A stretch of DNA of 64,000 bases from Archangium gephyra (lineage in GTDB: Bacteria > Myxococcota > Myxococcia > Myxococcales > Myxococcaceae). How positions within the stretch are numbered: position 1 is the first letter of the stretch; the number at the start of each line of letters is the position of its first letter. The translations under genes were made by a program, and so were the position numbers. The notes beneath the pieces were generated by a model that was given only the letters and a program-made list of their open reading frames with translations, did not search any database and was not told where the DNA came from. Shown here in pieces: positions 44,700 to 53,666 of this stretch. The stretch is taken from contig QFQP01000033.1 of the NCBI GenBank assembly GCA_003243425.1, positions 1 through 64,000 of the forward strand, written 5' to 3'.

Positions 44700-45546
44700 A
44701 TGCCTCGCATCAGCGGTGACCGCCCCGTTGTTCCCACGACGTCCAGCACCACCAGCGCGCCGTCGACGACGCCAGCTCCGAGCACGCCGAACACCGGCTG
44801 GCAGCCCAGGCAGCTCGCCGACCCTTCGCTCGCGAAGGCCGACCGCGACGTCGCCACGTGGAAGCCCGCGAACGGCAGCCTCTTCATCGGCGGCGTGTCT
44901 TCCGACGACCCCGTGCAGGGCCCGCTCGGTGATTGCTACCTGGTGTCTGGTCTCTCGGCGATGGCGGCCGTTCGCCCCGAGGTCATCGAGAACGCGGTGA
45001 CGGCGAACCCCGACGGCACGTACAGCGTCACCTTCCACAAAGACTCGTTCCTCGGGCTCTTCGGTCGCAGCCAGGAGCCCATCACCGTCACCGTCGACGG
45101 CGACATGCCCACGAAGAACGGCACCACGCCCATGTACACGCGCGGCCGCGACGTGAAGGAGCTGTGGCCGATGCTCATCGAGAAGGCCTACGCGCAGCTC
45201 GACCACCATCTGGCAGGCGCTCACCGGCAAGAAGGGCGCGATGACCGCCAACACCGTCGAGAGCAGCGACAAGCTGTGGTCGAAGATCTCCAACGCGCTG
45301 AAGGAGAAGCGGCCCGTCGCCGCGAGCACCGCGCCTGCGTTCAAAGACTACGAAGGCACCGGCCTCACCAAGGGTCACGTGTACTCGGTGACCGGCATCG
45401 AAGAGCGCGACGGCAAACGCTTCGTGAACGTGCGCAACCCGTGGGGCAAGACCGAGCCCGGCGCCGATGGGAAGAACGACGGGCTGTTTCAGATGCCCAT
45501 CGAGACGTTCAAGAAGCAGTTCGCGTTCACGTTCTTCGGCGGCTGA
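44700..45546 (+). pseudogene. Calpain-like (C2) cysteine protease, frameshifted
   Basis: Two adjoining frames encode one protease. Frame 1 (44700 to about 45200) has a Thr/Ser/Pro-rich start, then PLGDCYLVSGLSAMA with the catalytic Cys and KELWPMLIEKAYAQL. Frame 2 (about 45200-45546) continues TIWQALTGKKG, GLTKGHVYSVTG (catalytic His) and FVNVRNPWG (catalytic Asn). A +1 shift (or loss of 2 bases) near 45200 separates them. All three catalytic residues survive. This may be a pseudogene, a sequencing error or programmed shift. No signal peptide in the readable start. A non-shifted protein would be about 282 residues. Confidence 0.75.
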
Positions 45547-46686
45547 TCAGTTCGTGGTGGTGAAGCTCATCTTCCAGTTGGAAGTCGCGTCGCGCATCGT
45601 CACCACGATGGTGCAGCGACCTGGCGCGATGATCTTCGCGAGCTGAAGACCGTTGCCCGGCGTGGCCACGCAGGTGCCCGGCGTGTCGGACCGCGCTTCG
45701 AACCAATCGAGCCCCACCGTCGAACACAGCGTGCCTTCGGTGGTGTCGACGTAGGTCGAGCGCAGCGTGAAGAAGTTGTCTTCTGCCGGCAGGTAGATGG
45801 GCAGCGTCACGTCGTCGTTGACGGGCACCCACTCGCTGCCCTTCACGTTCGCGCGCTGAACGCCGAACTCCACGGTCATGAGCGTCACCGCCGATGGACC
45901 GACGATCATGAACGCGTCGATGCCTTCGACCGGAAGCGAGGTGTCGAGCTCGATGGTGCTGCGGCCGAGCGGCAGGAGCAGGTCGGTGCCGAGGTCCGCT
46001 TCTTCGGTTCGGATCTCCTGCGTCGAGCGCACCGTGAGCTTCACCGGCATCGGCGCGTTCATCGGTTGGAACAATGCGCCTTCGGCGTCGTGCGCGGTCA
46101 CCCATGGGAACGACGTGGGCTTGCTGCTCGCGAGCAGCATCGGGCGCTCGTTGCATCGCCCACCCTGCGCCACGTGCGTGACCGAGAACTTCGAAATCTC
46201 GCTCACGTGAATCTCGACGAGGTGGCGCGCGGGCATGGTGGTCTTCAGCTCGCCGCTGCGTTCGCACATCACGTCGTAGATTTCGCCGGTGAGTGTCGCC
46301 GACATGCGGCCCTCGTGCTTCAGCTCGACGTGAAGTTGTCCGTTCACCACCGACAACTCCGCCGCATCGCCGGTGACGTTCGAGAGCGTGAGGAAGCGCT
46401 CTTTGCCGAACTTGAGCCCGTTCTCGCAGCCGCGCGTGATGTACGCGGGCTCGACGCGCACATCGAGCACCTGCGGGTACGGCGCACCGAGCGCGAAGTC
46501 GTAGCGCTGCTCATCGACCGCCACGCCGTCGTTGTAGATCTCCGCGTGCACGGTGGTCTTCGGGTTGGCGTCGAGCTGCATCGGCTTTTCAGCGGTGAAG
46601 CTCGCGACGACGCCGGCATCAGACGGTGGCACCGGAGGCGCAGAACACGCGGTCATCAACAACACGGCCAGGATTGAAGTGCGCAT
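45547..46686 (-). CDS. Lipoprotein, tandem paralog X
   Basis: 379 aa from ATG 46686. Lipobox MTAC. Blocks shared with the upstream gene are YITRGCENG/YVRRGCDNG, FLTLSNVTGDAAELSVVNGQLHVELK/FTSVTQTSGDAAKLSIVDGQLHVELK, HLVEIHVSEISKFSVTHVAQGGRC, and the long IELDTSLPVEGIDA match. The two proteins are clear tandem paralogs with even number and spacing of Cys. Possibly Ig-like folds. TGA in TGATCA, back to back with the calpain stop. Confidence 0.75.
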   Translation of the reverse strand: MRTSILAVLLMTACSAPPVPPSDAGVVASFTAEKPMQLDANPKTTVHAEIYNDGVAVDEQRYDFALGAPYPQVLDVRVEPAYITRGCENGLKFGKERFLTLSNVTGDAAELSVVNGQLHVELKHEGRMSATLTGEIYDVMCERSGELKTTMPARHLVEIHVSEISKFSVTHVAQGGRCNERPMLLASSKPTSFPWVTAHDAEGALFQPMNAPMPVKLTVRSTQEIRTEEADLGTDLLLPLGRSTIELDTSLPVEGIDAFMIVGPSAVTLMTVEFGVQRANVKGSEWVPVNDDVTLPIYLPAEDNFFTLRSTYVDTTEGTLCSTVGLDWFEARSDTPGTCVATPGNGLQLAKIIAPGRCTIVVTMRDATSNWKMSFTTTN

Positions 46687-46688
46687 GC

Positions 46689-47861
46689 TCAGAAGCTCGT
46701 GAAGAAGCGGGTGGACCACGTGAGGTTGGTGCCGCGAAGACCGATGGTAGCGACGCACTCGCCGGCCGCGATGACCTTCGCGACGTTCGACCAGTACGAG
46801 GTGTCGCCCGTTGCTCCCGACGACGTGCACGTGCTCGGTGTCTGCACGGTCGCCACGAACCAGTCGGCTGGCGGTTGAGTGCACAGCGCGCCTTCGGTGG
46901 TCTCGACCCGGTGGCTCCGCACCGAGATGGAGTTCGACTCGTCTGGGTACGGCACGCGGTAGCTCGCGCCGTCGGCCAGCGTGTGCCACTGCTCGCCCTT
47001 GATGTACGTGACCACCAGCCCGAGCTCGACGTCGGCTGCGGTGACCGACGCCGCGTCGACTGCGTAGAGCGCGTCGAGCCCGCGCACCGGCAGCGGCGTG
47101 TCGAGCTCGATGGCCGTGCGACCTGGCGAGAGCCGCACCGTTTCAGTCGCCGCCCGGTCGACCAACACGTCACCTTCGCCACGCAGCCTGAACGTCACCG
47201 GCCTGGGCGCATTGAGCGGTGACAATTCTTCGTCGCGCACGTCGAGCGCCGTGATCTTCGGCAGTTGAATCGTCTGGCGCTCGGCGACGACCAGCTTGTT
47301 CCCGCAGCCGGAGCGTTGCGCGAAGTGCGAGACCTCGAAGCCTGCGATCTCGACGACGCGAATGTCGACGAGGTGCGAGGTGGGCACGTCGACGAGCGCG
47401 TTGCCCCGGTACGTGCAGTCGGTGCCGGTGATGACGCCGTCGACGCGCGCCTGGAACCAGCCGTGGCTCTTGAGCTCCACGTGGAGCTGCCCGTCGACGA
47501 TGGACAACTTCGCCGCGTCACCGCTGGTCTGGGTCACCGAGGTGAAGCGCTCGCTGCCCCACTGCGTGCCGTTGTCGCAGCCGCGCCGCACGTAGGCCGG
47601 GTAGTTCGGCTTCACGTCGATGATCTGCGGAAATTGTTCGTTGAGCGCGAACTGCAGGCTGAGCGGCCCCGTCGCCACGCCGCCGTCTTCGAGGTCGGTG
47701 AAGGCGTACACCGACGGGTTCGCATCGCCGCGCGCCGACCAGGTCTGCACGATGGGGCCGCGCGTCGCGACGCCAGCGTCGTGTGGCGGTTCGCGGGGAA
47801 CCTCGCTCGGGGGGCTGCACGCTGCGACGACGACCGCGACGGCGACGGAGAGATGTCTCAT
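46689..47861 (-). CDS. Lipoprotein, tandem paralog Y
   Basis: 390 aa. Lipobox VAAC followed by a Pro-rich linker. Aligns over its length with the downstream neighbour (2 bp apart): GRTAIELDTPLPVRGLDALY, EGALCTQPPADWF versus EGTLCSTVGLDWF, and Cys near the C-terminus (GECVATIGLRGTN versus GRCTIVVTMRDAT). No family recognised. Probably a membrane-tethered sandwich protein in the periplasm. Confidence 0.75.
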   Translation of the reverse strand: MRHLSVAVAVVVAACSPPSEVPREPPHDAGVATRGPIVQTWSARGDANPSVYAFTDLEDGGVATGPLSLQFALNEQFPQIIDVKPNYPAYVRRGCDNGTQWGSERFTSVTQTSGDAAKLSIVDGQLHVELKSHGWFQARVDGVITGTDCTYRGNALVDVPTSHLVDIRVVEIAGFEVSHFAQRSGCGNKLVVAERQTIQLPKITALDVRDEELSPLNAPRPVTFRLRGEGDVLVDRAATETVRLSPGRTAIELDTPLPVRGLDALYAVDAASVTAADVELGLVVTYIKGEQWHTLADGASYRVPYPDESNSISVRSHRVETTEGALCTQPPADWFVATVQTPSTCTSSGATGDTSYWSNVAKVIAAGECVATIGLRGTNLTWSTRFFTSF

Positions 47862-48094
47862 GCGTCACTGAGTACGTCCTCCGCAGGTCTGCATGAATAC
47901 ACAGCAGTGCAGAAGCGATGTGCGAATTTGCACATGACGACGGCCATCGGCCCGCAGGGAATACGGTACAGACAGGCGTTCAGTGGGCGTGTGTGGTTCA
48001 GAGGGTGACCTCGCCAGCGCCGCTCGTCAGTACGCGCGGAGGTCGCCCCGACTGCACGGAGACAAGCCACCGAGCAGACGCGTATACGAGCGGC
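47862..48094. promoter_or_regulatory. Divergent intergenic region, no strong signals
   Basis: 233 bp between divergent lipoprotein genes. The region 47880-47945 (tgcatgaatacacagcag, ttgcacatgacg) is less GC-rich and probably holds the promoters. No repeat or RNA seen. Confidence 0.35.
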
Positions 48095-48958
48095 ATGCGT
48101 CGCGTCGCTCTGGGTCTGTTCGTTGTTCTGCTGTGGTCGTGCTCGCCGATGGGGCCCGGTGAAGACGGTGGCACCGAGGTGCCCACCGATTCGGGAGTCG
48201 TTGATGCCGGTGCTCAGCAAGACGCCGGTGGTGATCAAGACGCGGGTGTCGAGGTCGATGCCGGTGTTTCCGACGCGGGGACAGAACCCGACGCGGGCGT
48301 CGCTGACGCCGGTGAGGTCGATGCGGGAATTGCCGACGCCGGTCCGATGGGGCCGCGCGCGGGGTATGGCGTGATCAGCGGTGATTGCGGCCCGCTCTCG
48401 CTGATCGACCTGCACTCGCCGCTGCCGTCGACCTACGAGAACCGCATCGACTTCGAGATGATGAACTTCGATGCGGGCGCGCTGTCCGACGGCGGCTTCA
48501 CCATGTTCAACACGCCCAACGCGGGTGGCAGCTCGGGCAACTCGGAGGTGTTCGCGTTCGAGGTGCTGCACCGCTGTGAATTCGCCGAGCTCGCCGCGAC
48601 CGAGACGCAGGTCACGTACACGCCTCCGGGCAGCAAGAAGACTGACATCGTCGTGAACATCGAAGGCGAGATCGTCGGTGTGAGCGTGGCGCGCGCGTTC
48701 AAGTACCCGCCGGGTACGCCCCTGCCAGTGGCCGACGCGCGCAACCTGCTCAACGGCAAGTTCAGCGACATTCAGGTGAGCACGCAGAACGTGAACCCCC
48801 CGTGGCAGTGGAACAAGCAGATCCTCCACGTGCTCGCGTACGACGACGTCGCGAAGCAGGCGGTGATTGATGCCGCCGCGCAGATTGATGCCGGCGTGCG
48901 GGGCGACACCATTCTGTTCATCACCACCACCGACGGTAATGACGCCTTCATCTACTGA
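48095..48958 (+). CDS. Lipoprotein with DAG-rich linker
   Basis: 287 aa from ATG 48095. Lipobox LWSC, then an acidic D-A-G linker (VDAGAQQDAGGDQDAGVEVDAG..., about residues 28-85) and a folded domain with GVISGDCGPLSLIDLHSPLPSTYENRIDFEMM, FEVLHRCEFAEL and FIYNT-like ends. The Cys pair and IDL-HSPLP suggest a single domain. No family. The 3' end overlaps the GyrB-like gene by 20 bp. Confidence 0.72.
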   Translation: MRRVALGLFVVLLWSCSPMGPGEDGGTEVPTDSGVVDAGAQQDAGGDQDAGVEVDAGVSDAGTEPDAGVADAGEVDAGIADAGPMGPRAGYGVISGDCGPLSLIDLHSPLPSTYENRIDFEMMNFDAGALSDGGFTMFNTPNAGGSSGNSEVFAFEVLHRCEFAELAATETQVTYTPPGSKKTDIVVNIEGEIVGVSVARAFKYPPGTPLPVADARNLLNGKFSDIQVSTQNVNPPWQWNKQILHVLAYDDVAKQAVIDAAAQIDAGVRGDTILFITTTDGNDAFIY

Positions 48959-49967
48959 GTCGGACGTCGAGCGCGTTCGAGCACGGCAGGGGATGTACGT
49001 GCTCGGCGGCACCACTGCGGAGGGGCTCTGGCACACGCTGCTCGAACTCGTCGGCAACAGCTTCGACCAGTTTCTCGCGGGCGCCGCGACACGCATCAGC
49101 GTCGAAGTGGATGATCGCTGGGCCACCGTCGAAGACGACGGCGACGGCATGCCAGTGGAGCTCATCGAGCCTGCGTTCATGAAGTTTCACCAGACGGCGA
49201 CACTCGACGGGCATCAGCCGCACGTTCATCTGCGATCTGACGCGCTCGGTATAGGTGTCGTCATCGTCAACGCACTCGCTGAGCGGCTGGAGATTGAGAC
49301 GCGTCGCAACGGTGTCGCGCATGCCGCGGCATTCTCGAGAGGAAAGCTCGTCGAGCCTCTTCGCGCACTCGGTCCGACCACTGCGCGTGGCACCCGTGTT
49401 CGCTTTCAGTTCGACGAAGAGATCTTCACCGATGGCGTTCGCTACGACCTTGAGGCGGTGAGGACCGCGCTGCAGACGCTCGCGTGGTTGTCGCCGAAGC
49501 TCGACCTTCGCTTTCAAGGCGAGTCGCTGCAGAAGACGGAAGGCCCCGCCGGTTGGCTGCGTGAACTCGCTCCGAATCTGGTGGCCTCGACCGTGCTCTC
49601 CGGCTTCGGCTCCGTCGATGGCGTCGACGTCGAGGTCGCGTTCGGTTGGCAGCGACGTTCCAGCGCGCCGGTCGTGAAAGCCTTCGTGAACTACGGCGAG
49701 ACCGACGACGCCGAATCATCGAATCGCCGCGGGTTGATCAGCGCCGTTCGTACCTACGTGCGCGCGAAACGTGGCTCGAAAGAAATGACCGCGCACGACG
49801 GCCTCGTCGCCGTCGTGAACGTCGGGCTGATCGACCCGAAGTTCGGCGGGCCGACGAAGGCTCGTCTGGAAATGAAGGGCGTCGAGAAGGCCGTTCACCA
49901 GGTCGTGATGCGAACCATCAATTCATCGCCGCAGTGGTGGACCAGACTTCACGAAGCGATGCGCTGA
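48939..49967 (+). CDS. GyrB-like GHKL ATPase without TOPRIM domain
   Basis: 342 aa from ATG 48939. It matches the N-terminal half of DNA gyrase B/ParE: RQGMYVLGGTTAEGLWHTLLELVGNSFDQFLAG (equivalent to RPGMYIG...YEVVDNSIDEALAG, Glu36 and Asn40), VEDDGDGMPV (DNGRGIPV), then the transducer (VEVAFGWQ, KAFVNYGE, RRGLISAVRTY, GLVAVVNVGLIDPKFGGPTKARLE with the QTK-equivalent PTK). The G2 lid GGLHGVG is not conserved (ALGIGVVIVNALAE). The protein ends before where the TOPRIM domain would begin. Overlaps the preceding gene by 20 bp. Function as a standalone ATPase is unknown. Confidence 0.82.
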   Translation: MTPSSTESDVERVRARQGMYVLGGTTAEGLWHTLLELVGNSFDQFLAGAATRISVEVDDRWATVEDDGDGMPVELIEPAFMKFHQTATLDGHQPHVHLRSDALGIGVVIVNALAERLEIETRRNGVAHAAAFSRGKLVEPLRALGPTTARGTRVRFQFDEEIFTDGVRYDLEAVRTALQTLAWLSPKLDLRFQGESLQKTEGPAGWLRELAPNLVASTVLSGFGSVDGVDVEVAFGWQRRSSAPVVKAFVNYGETDDAESSNRRGLISAVRTYVRAKRGSKEMTAHDGLVAVVNVGLIDPKFGGPTKARLEMKGVEKAVHQVVMRTINSSPQWWTRLHEAMR

Positions 49968-50200
49968 TCAGCCTTCATGGGTGGCCGGGCGAGGCGTGCT
50001 CCGTACGTCGAGTTCGTCGCGCGCGGCCCCTCGGCTTCGGGCATTTCGTCGCGCGCTTCACACGGGCTGTCGTGACCGGTTCACGTGTCACTTTTCGTCA
50101 ATAGAGTGCGCAAATCGTCATCTGAAGTGGATGCACTTCGTGCCGTGTCGCGAGGCCAGTGCGAATCGGGCTCGTGCGAACACCCCTCGAAAGACTGCGC
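49968..50200. other. Intergenic region, no gene seen
   Basis: 233 bp between convergent ends of the GyrB-like gene and the NlpC/P60 gene. Short overlapping open frames look like noise. No terminator hairpin found. Confidence 0.4.
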
Positions 50201-51136
50201 TCATTGAGGCCTGCGGCCGACGTAGCTCCGATCGTCGAGGTACGGCTGCGCGCTCGTGACCCGAACCCCGCTCGGCACCGACTCAATCATCTGCCCGTTG
50301 CCGAGGTAGATGGCCACGTGACCGTCCTTCACCAGCAGGTCACCGGGCTGCAGCCGATCTTTCGGCACGTCCGGCAACTTCGCCTTCATGCCGCTCGAGT
50401 TGTGCCACTGCAGGTTGATGCCGGCCTTCTTCAACGTCGTCACCACGAAGCCCGAGCAGTCGTACCCGATGACGCCCTTCTACGAGACGTACGCCTTCTG
50501 CCCCTGCTGTTGGTACGTCTGCCCGTTGCCCGGCGTGCCGTAGCGGAACGGGCTCGCGCCACCGACGTAGGGCGCGCCGACCTGCGTCTTCGCCCACTCG
50601 AGCGCCGCCTGAATCGAACCGGACGGAGTGACCGGAGAAGACGTCGTCGCTTCACGCAACTTCGCCAGCGTCTGTGGCCCCGCCCAGCCGTCGACCGTCA
50701 GGCCCTTCATCTTCTGAAACGCCTTCACCGCCGCTTCGGTACCGGGCCCGAAGTTCCCGCCGATGGCGCCGTTGTAGAGGCCCAGTGACTTGAGCCGCTG
50801 CTGCAGCGCCTTCACTTCTTCGCCGCTCGCGCCGAGTGACAATTTCCCAGCGGCTGAAGGCGCTGGAGGCGCGACGGCAGCGCGCAACTTCGCCATCGTC
50901 TGCGGGCCCGCCCAACCGTCGACCGTCAGGCCGTGCTGACGTTGGAAAGCCTTCACCGCGGCTTCGGTCACCGGGCCGAACTTGCCGTCGGCGTTTGCGC
51001 CGTACAGGCCGACCGCCTTGAGCGACTGCTGGAGTTCTTTGACCGCCGCGCCTGACGCGTCGCGCTGCAACCGGCCCGACGACGTCGACGACGTACGGCG
51101 TGCTGCAGAGGACGACGTGGCGTTCACCTGGGTCAT
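50201..51136 (-). pseudogene. Peptidoglycan-binding NlpC/P60 hydrolase with in-frame amber codon
   Basis: One continuous reading frame from ATG 51136 to TGA 50201-50203 except for TAG at 50480-50482. Residues about 22-85 and 98-165 are two PG_binding_1 modules (ASGAAVKELQQSLKAVGLYGANADGKFGPVTEAAVKAFQRQHGL and a second copy), followed by an NlpC/P60 domain: ALEWAKTQVGAPYVGG, GYDCSGFV (catalytic Cys), KDGHVAIYLG (His) and MIESV. The amber stops translation eleven codons before the catalytic Cys. This is readthrough, a nonsense mutation or sequencing error (TAG to CAG/AAG/TAC). No clear signal peptide, so export would need another route. Confidence 0.8.
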
Positions 51137-51212
51137 GCCCGGTTGTCGTCGCCGCTCCGGTCATGAATTTCCCCGGGGGCGTGTAAAGCCGTGCGTCAGC
51201 GCTTCTCGAAAC

Positions 51213-52478
51213 TCAGAAGCGCACGCTCGAGCCCACGTACGGCACCAGCTCGTGGAACACCGCGTTCGAGGTGCCGGCCGCTCGCGCGTCGGTGAAGTCG
51301 AACACCAGCCCCTGCACCCGCCCGAGGTCGGCGGCGTAGCGCAGCGCCAGGGTGAACGAGAGCGCGATGGGGCGATCGCGGTCTTTGAGCGGCAGCACCG
51401 TCAACGTGCGCACACCGAAGGTTCCACCGACCATCGCCAGCGCCTCTTCTCCGAAGCCACGCGGCCCCGTCGCCGGCGACGACTGCGCGAACACGCCGGC
51501 GCCGAGCGACACGGCCTCGGTCAGGTTGACGCTGCCGCCCACGCGCCCGGAGATGGACAACGCCGCGTCTTCTGGAGCCCGAGGGGCACGAAGGCTTCTG
51601 CCTCCGCCGAGAGGTGCGCGCGGCGCGTCGGCCTGAAGCGGAACCCGGCGATGAGGCGGAGCGGCGCGATGACCACCGAGCGCTCGAGCTCGAACATCAT
51701 CGGCGTCTGCAACACGTAGTCGGTCGGCGTGGTGGTGACCTGCACCTGGTCGGTCGAGTTGGCGAACGCGAAGCGCGGCGTGCGGACGCACGCGCCCACG
51801 GACCACTGCTCGTTGACCTGCCAGTCGACGCCCACGGCCGCTTCGAGCCCCGCGCGCCAGCTCGAGTTGCGCTGATGCACGAAGAGAAACGTGTTGTCGG
51901 TTTCACTCGCGAGGTCGACGCCCAGCTGCAGGCTCGAACGGTCGCGCTGCAGGAAACCGTAGAGCGCGCCGCCACGTTGAGGCTCGGGCTCACCGGTACG
52001 AGGCCGCGATGCCCGCGTGGTACACGGTGGTGTTGGTCTCGAGGTCGAGCCGCACGCGGCCCGTGGAGTTCAAGAAGGGCCCGTCGGCTTCGGTCTGGGC
52101 CGAGCGCGTGTCCTGCTCGGTGATGAGCACGGTGGCGCCCAGCACCCAGCGCTCACTCATGCGCCGCGCCAGCGAGAGCACGTTGGGCGAGGTGAACACG
52201 TCAGCCGAGGCCGGTGACAACGCCAGGCGGTCGTCAGCCGCGAGCATCGCCAGCGCATCAGGCACCTGGCGATAGCGCAGACCGTAGGTGGAGCCGCTCA
52301 CGTCGAGGCGCGTGTCTTCGGCCTCGGCGAGCCCGGCGGGGTTGTACCAGAAGCCCGCACCGTCTCGGTTGCCCGCCACCACGGCGCCGGCAGTCAGCGC
52401 GGCTTCGTCAGAGAAATAGAGGCGCTCACCGTACCCGGGCGCAGCGGCCAGCAGCGCTGTGACGGTGAGCGCCAGCAT
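51213..52478 (-). pseudogene. Outer-membrane FadL/OmpP1-like protein with two frameshifts
   Basis: Three adjoining frames on the minus strand form one protein. The N-terminal part (52478 to about 51990) has a signal peptide (LALTVTALLAAAPGYG) and the OmpP1-like GNRDGAGFWYNPAGLAEAEDTRLDVSGS. A second frame (about 51990-51575) carries alternating beta strands (LAGLEAAVGVDWQVNEQWSVGACVRTPRFAFA). A third (about 51575-51213) ends with PYVGSSVRF, the aromatic C-terminus of outer-membrane barrels. Shifts lie near 51988 and 51574. Likely a hydrophobic-substrate porin; either pseudogene or sequencing errors. Confidence 0.72.
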
Positions 52479-52487
52479 TACCGAGCC

Positions 52488-53639
52488 TCAGAGGCTGCGC
52501 TCGTACACGCGCCACTTTTTGTAGACGGCCGCGCCCATGCGCTCGATGCCGCGGTTGATGCCGTGGTTGTCTTCGAGCGTCCACGACAGCTCGCCGGCGT
52601 CGTACCCGGCCTTCTTGCCGCGAATCGAAATCTCCTCGTACAGGCACGCCACCAGCGCGCCGTACTTACGCGACGCGCGGTATTCGTTCTTCACGCCCAG
52701 CATGATGAGGCGGATGTTCTTCGGCCGGTTGAATTTGAGCCGCCAGAGCATCTTCACGAGGTTGATGGGGTTCTTCATCAGCTCGCCGTTGAAGTCGCGA
52801 ATGAGCTCGTTGATGTCGGGGATCGCGAAGAGCATCGCGGCCGGCTTGCCGTCGACTTCGGCGACGTAGGCAATCTGCTCGTCGATGAACATCTTGTACT
52901 CGTTGGCGATGACCTCGAGTTCCTGGTCGGTGAAGGGCGTGAACTGCCAGTTCTCCTTCCAGGCCTCGTTGTAGATGTCCTGAATGATGCCGGCCTCGCG
53001 CTTCATGTGCGCGAGCTCCATGGTGCGGATCTTCACGTTGGGGAGCTCGCGCGTCTTCTTGGCGATCTTCTGCGTGAACTCGTCCATCGGAATGTTGCGG
53101 TCGTACTTCCACCCCAGCAGGTCCTTCGCCTTCTCGTAGCCGGAGTTGAGGATCAGCTGGTCCATGAACGGGCGGTTCCACGTGGTGCCGATCATCGACG
53201 GCGTGTCGAAGCCTTCGATGAGCACGCCCATCTCGCCCTTGGAGTCCATGGTCAGCGGGCCACGCATGCGCACGCGGCCCTTCGCGCGGCCCCAGTCTTC
53301 GGCCACCTTGAAGAGCGCCTTGCTGACCTCCACGTCGTCGATGCAGTCGTAGAAGCCGAAGAACGCGGTCTTCGGGTCTTGCGGCCAGGTCTTGTCGAAA
53401 TCGAAGTCGACCTGCGCCGAGATGCGGCCGACCGGCTTGCCGTCTTTGAACGCGGTCCACGTCGCGGCTTCACCGTGCGCGAGGAACACCGATTTTTTGG
53501 GGTCCAACTGCTTGCGGTAGTCGTCGAGCAGCGGCGGAACCCAGTTCTTCTCTTTGTCGAGGCCGATGGACCACGGAACACGGAGGAAGACCTCGAGGTC
53601 CTTCTTGTTGGTGACGGGGCGAACTTCGATGGCGCTCAT
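52488..53639 (-). CDS. N-acetyltransferase-like protein (GNAT/FemAB-type)
   Basis: 383 aa from ATG 53639. Soluble. Two GNAT-like halves are suggested: EVRPVTNKKDLEVFLRVPWSIG at the start, GRISAQVDFDFDKTWPQDPKTAFFGFYDCIDDVEVSKALFKVAEDWGRAKG with the V-x-G-R-I strand in the first, and AYVAEVDGKPAAMLFAIPDINELI ... SRKYGALVACLYEEIS in the second. This 380-residue protein family is widespread in myxobacteria and other deltaproteobacteria and is annotated only as acetyltransferase-like. Acyl-CoA binding is plausible, substrate unknown. Confidence 0.75.
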   Translation of the reverse strand: MSAIEVRPVTNKKDLEVFLRVPWSIGLDKEKNWVPPLLDDYRKQLDPKKSVFLAHGEAATWTAFKDGKPVGRISAQVDFDFDKTWPQDPKTAFFGFYDCIDDVEVSKALFKVAEDWGRAKGRVRMRGPLTMDSKGEMGVLIEGFDTPSMIGTTWNRPFMDQLILNSGYEKAKDLLGWKYDRNIPMDEFTQKIAKKTRELPNVKIRTMELAHMKREAGIIQDIYNEAWKENWQFTPFTDQELEVIANEYKMFIDEQIAYVAEVDGKPAAMLFAIPDINELIRDFNGELMKNPINLVKMLWRLKFNRPKNIRLIMLGVKNEYRASRKYGALVACLYEEISIRGKKAGYDAGELSWTLEDNHGINRGIERMGAAVYKKWRVYERSL

Positions 53640-53666
53640 GGCGCCTTCGCCTACACCAATCACGCG

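Noticed and set aside
49968..50200. tRNA or small RNA gene
   Set aside because: No cloverleaf or TpsiC (GTTCRA) signature could be found here or elsewhere in the window.
51199..51222. GCGCTTCT-N8-AGAAGCGC hairpin as a terminator of the OmpP1-like gene
   Set aside because: The hairpin includes the stop codon and conserved codons of the barrel C-terminus, and no T run follows.
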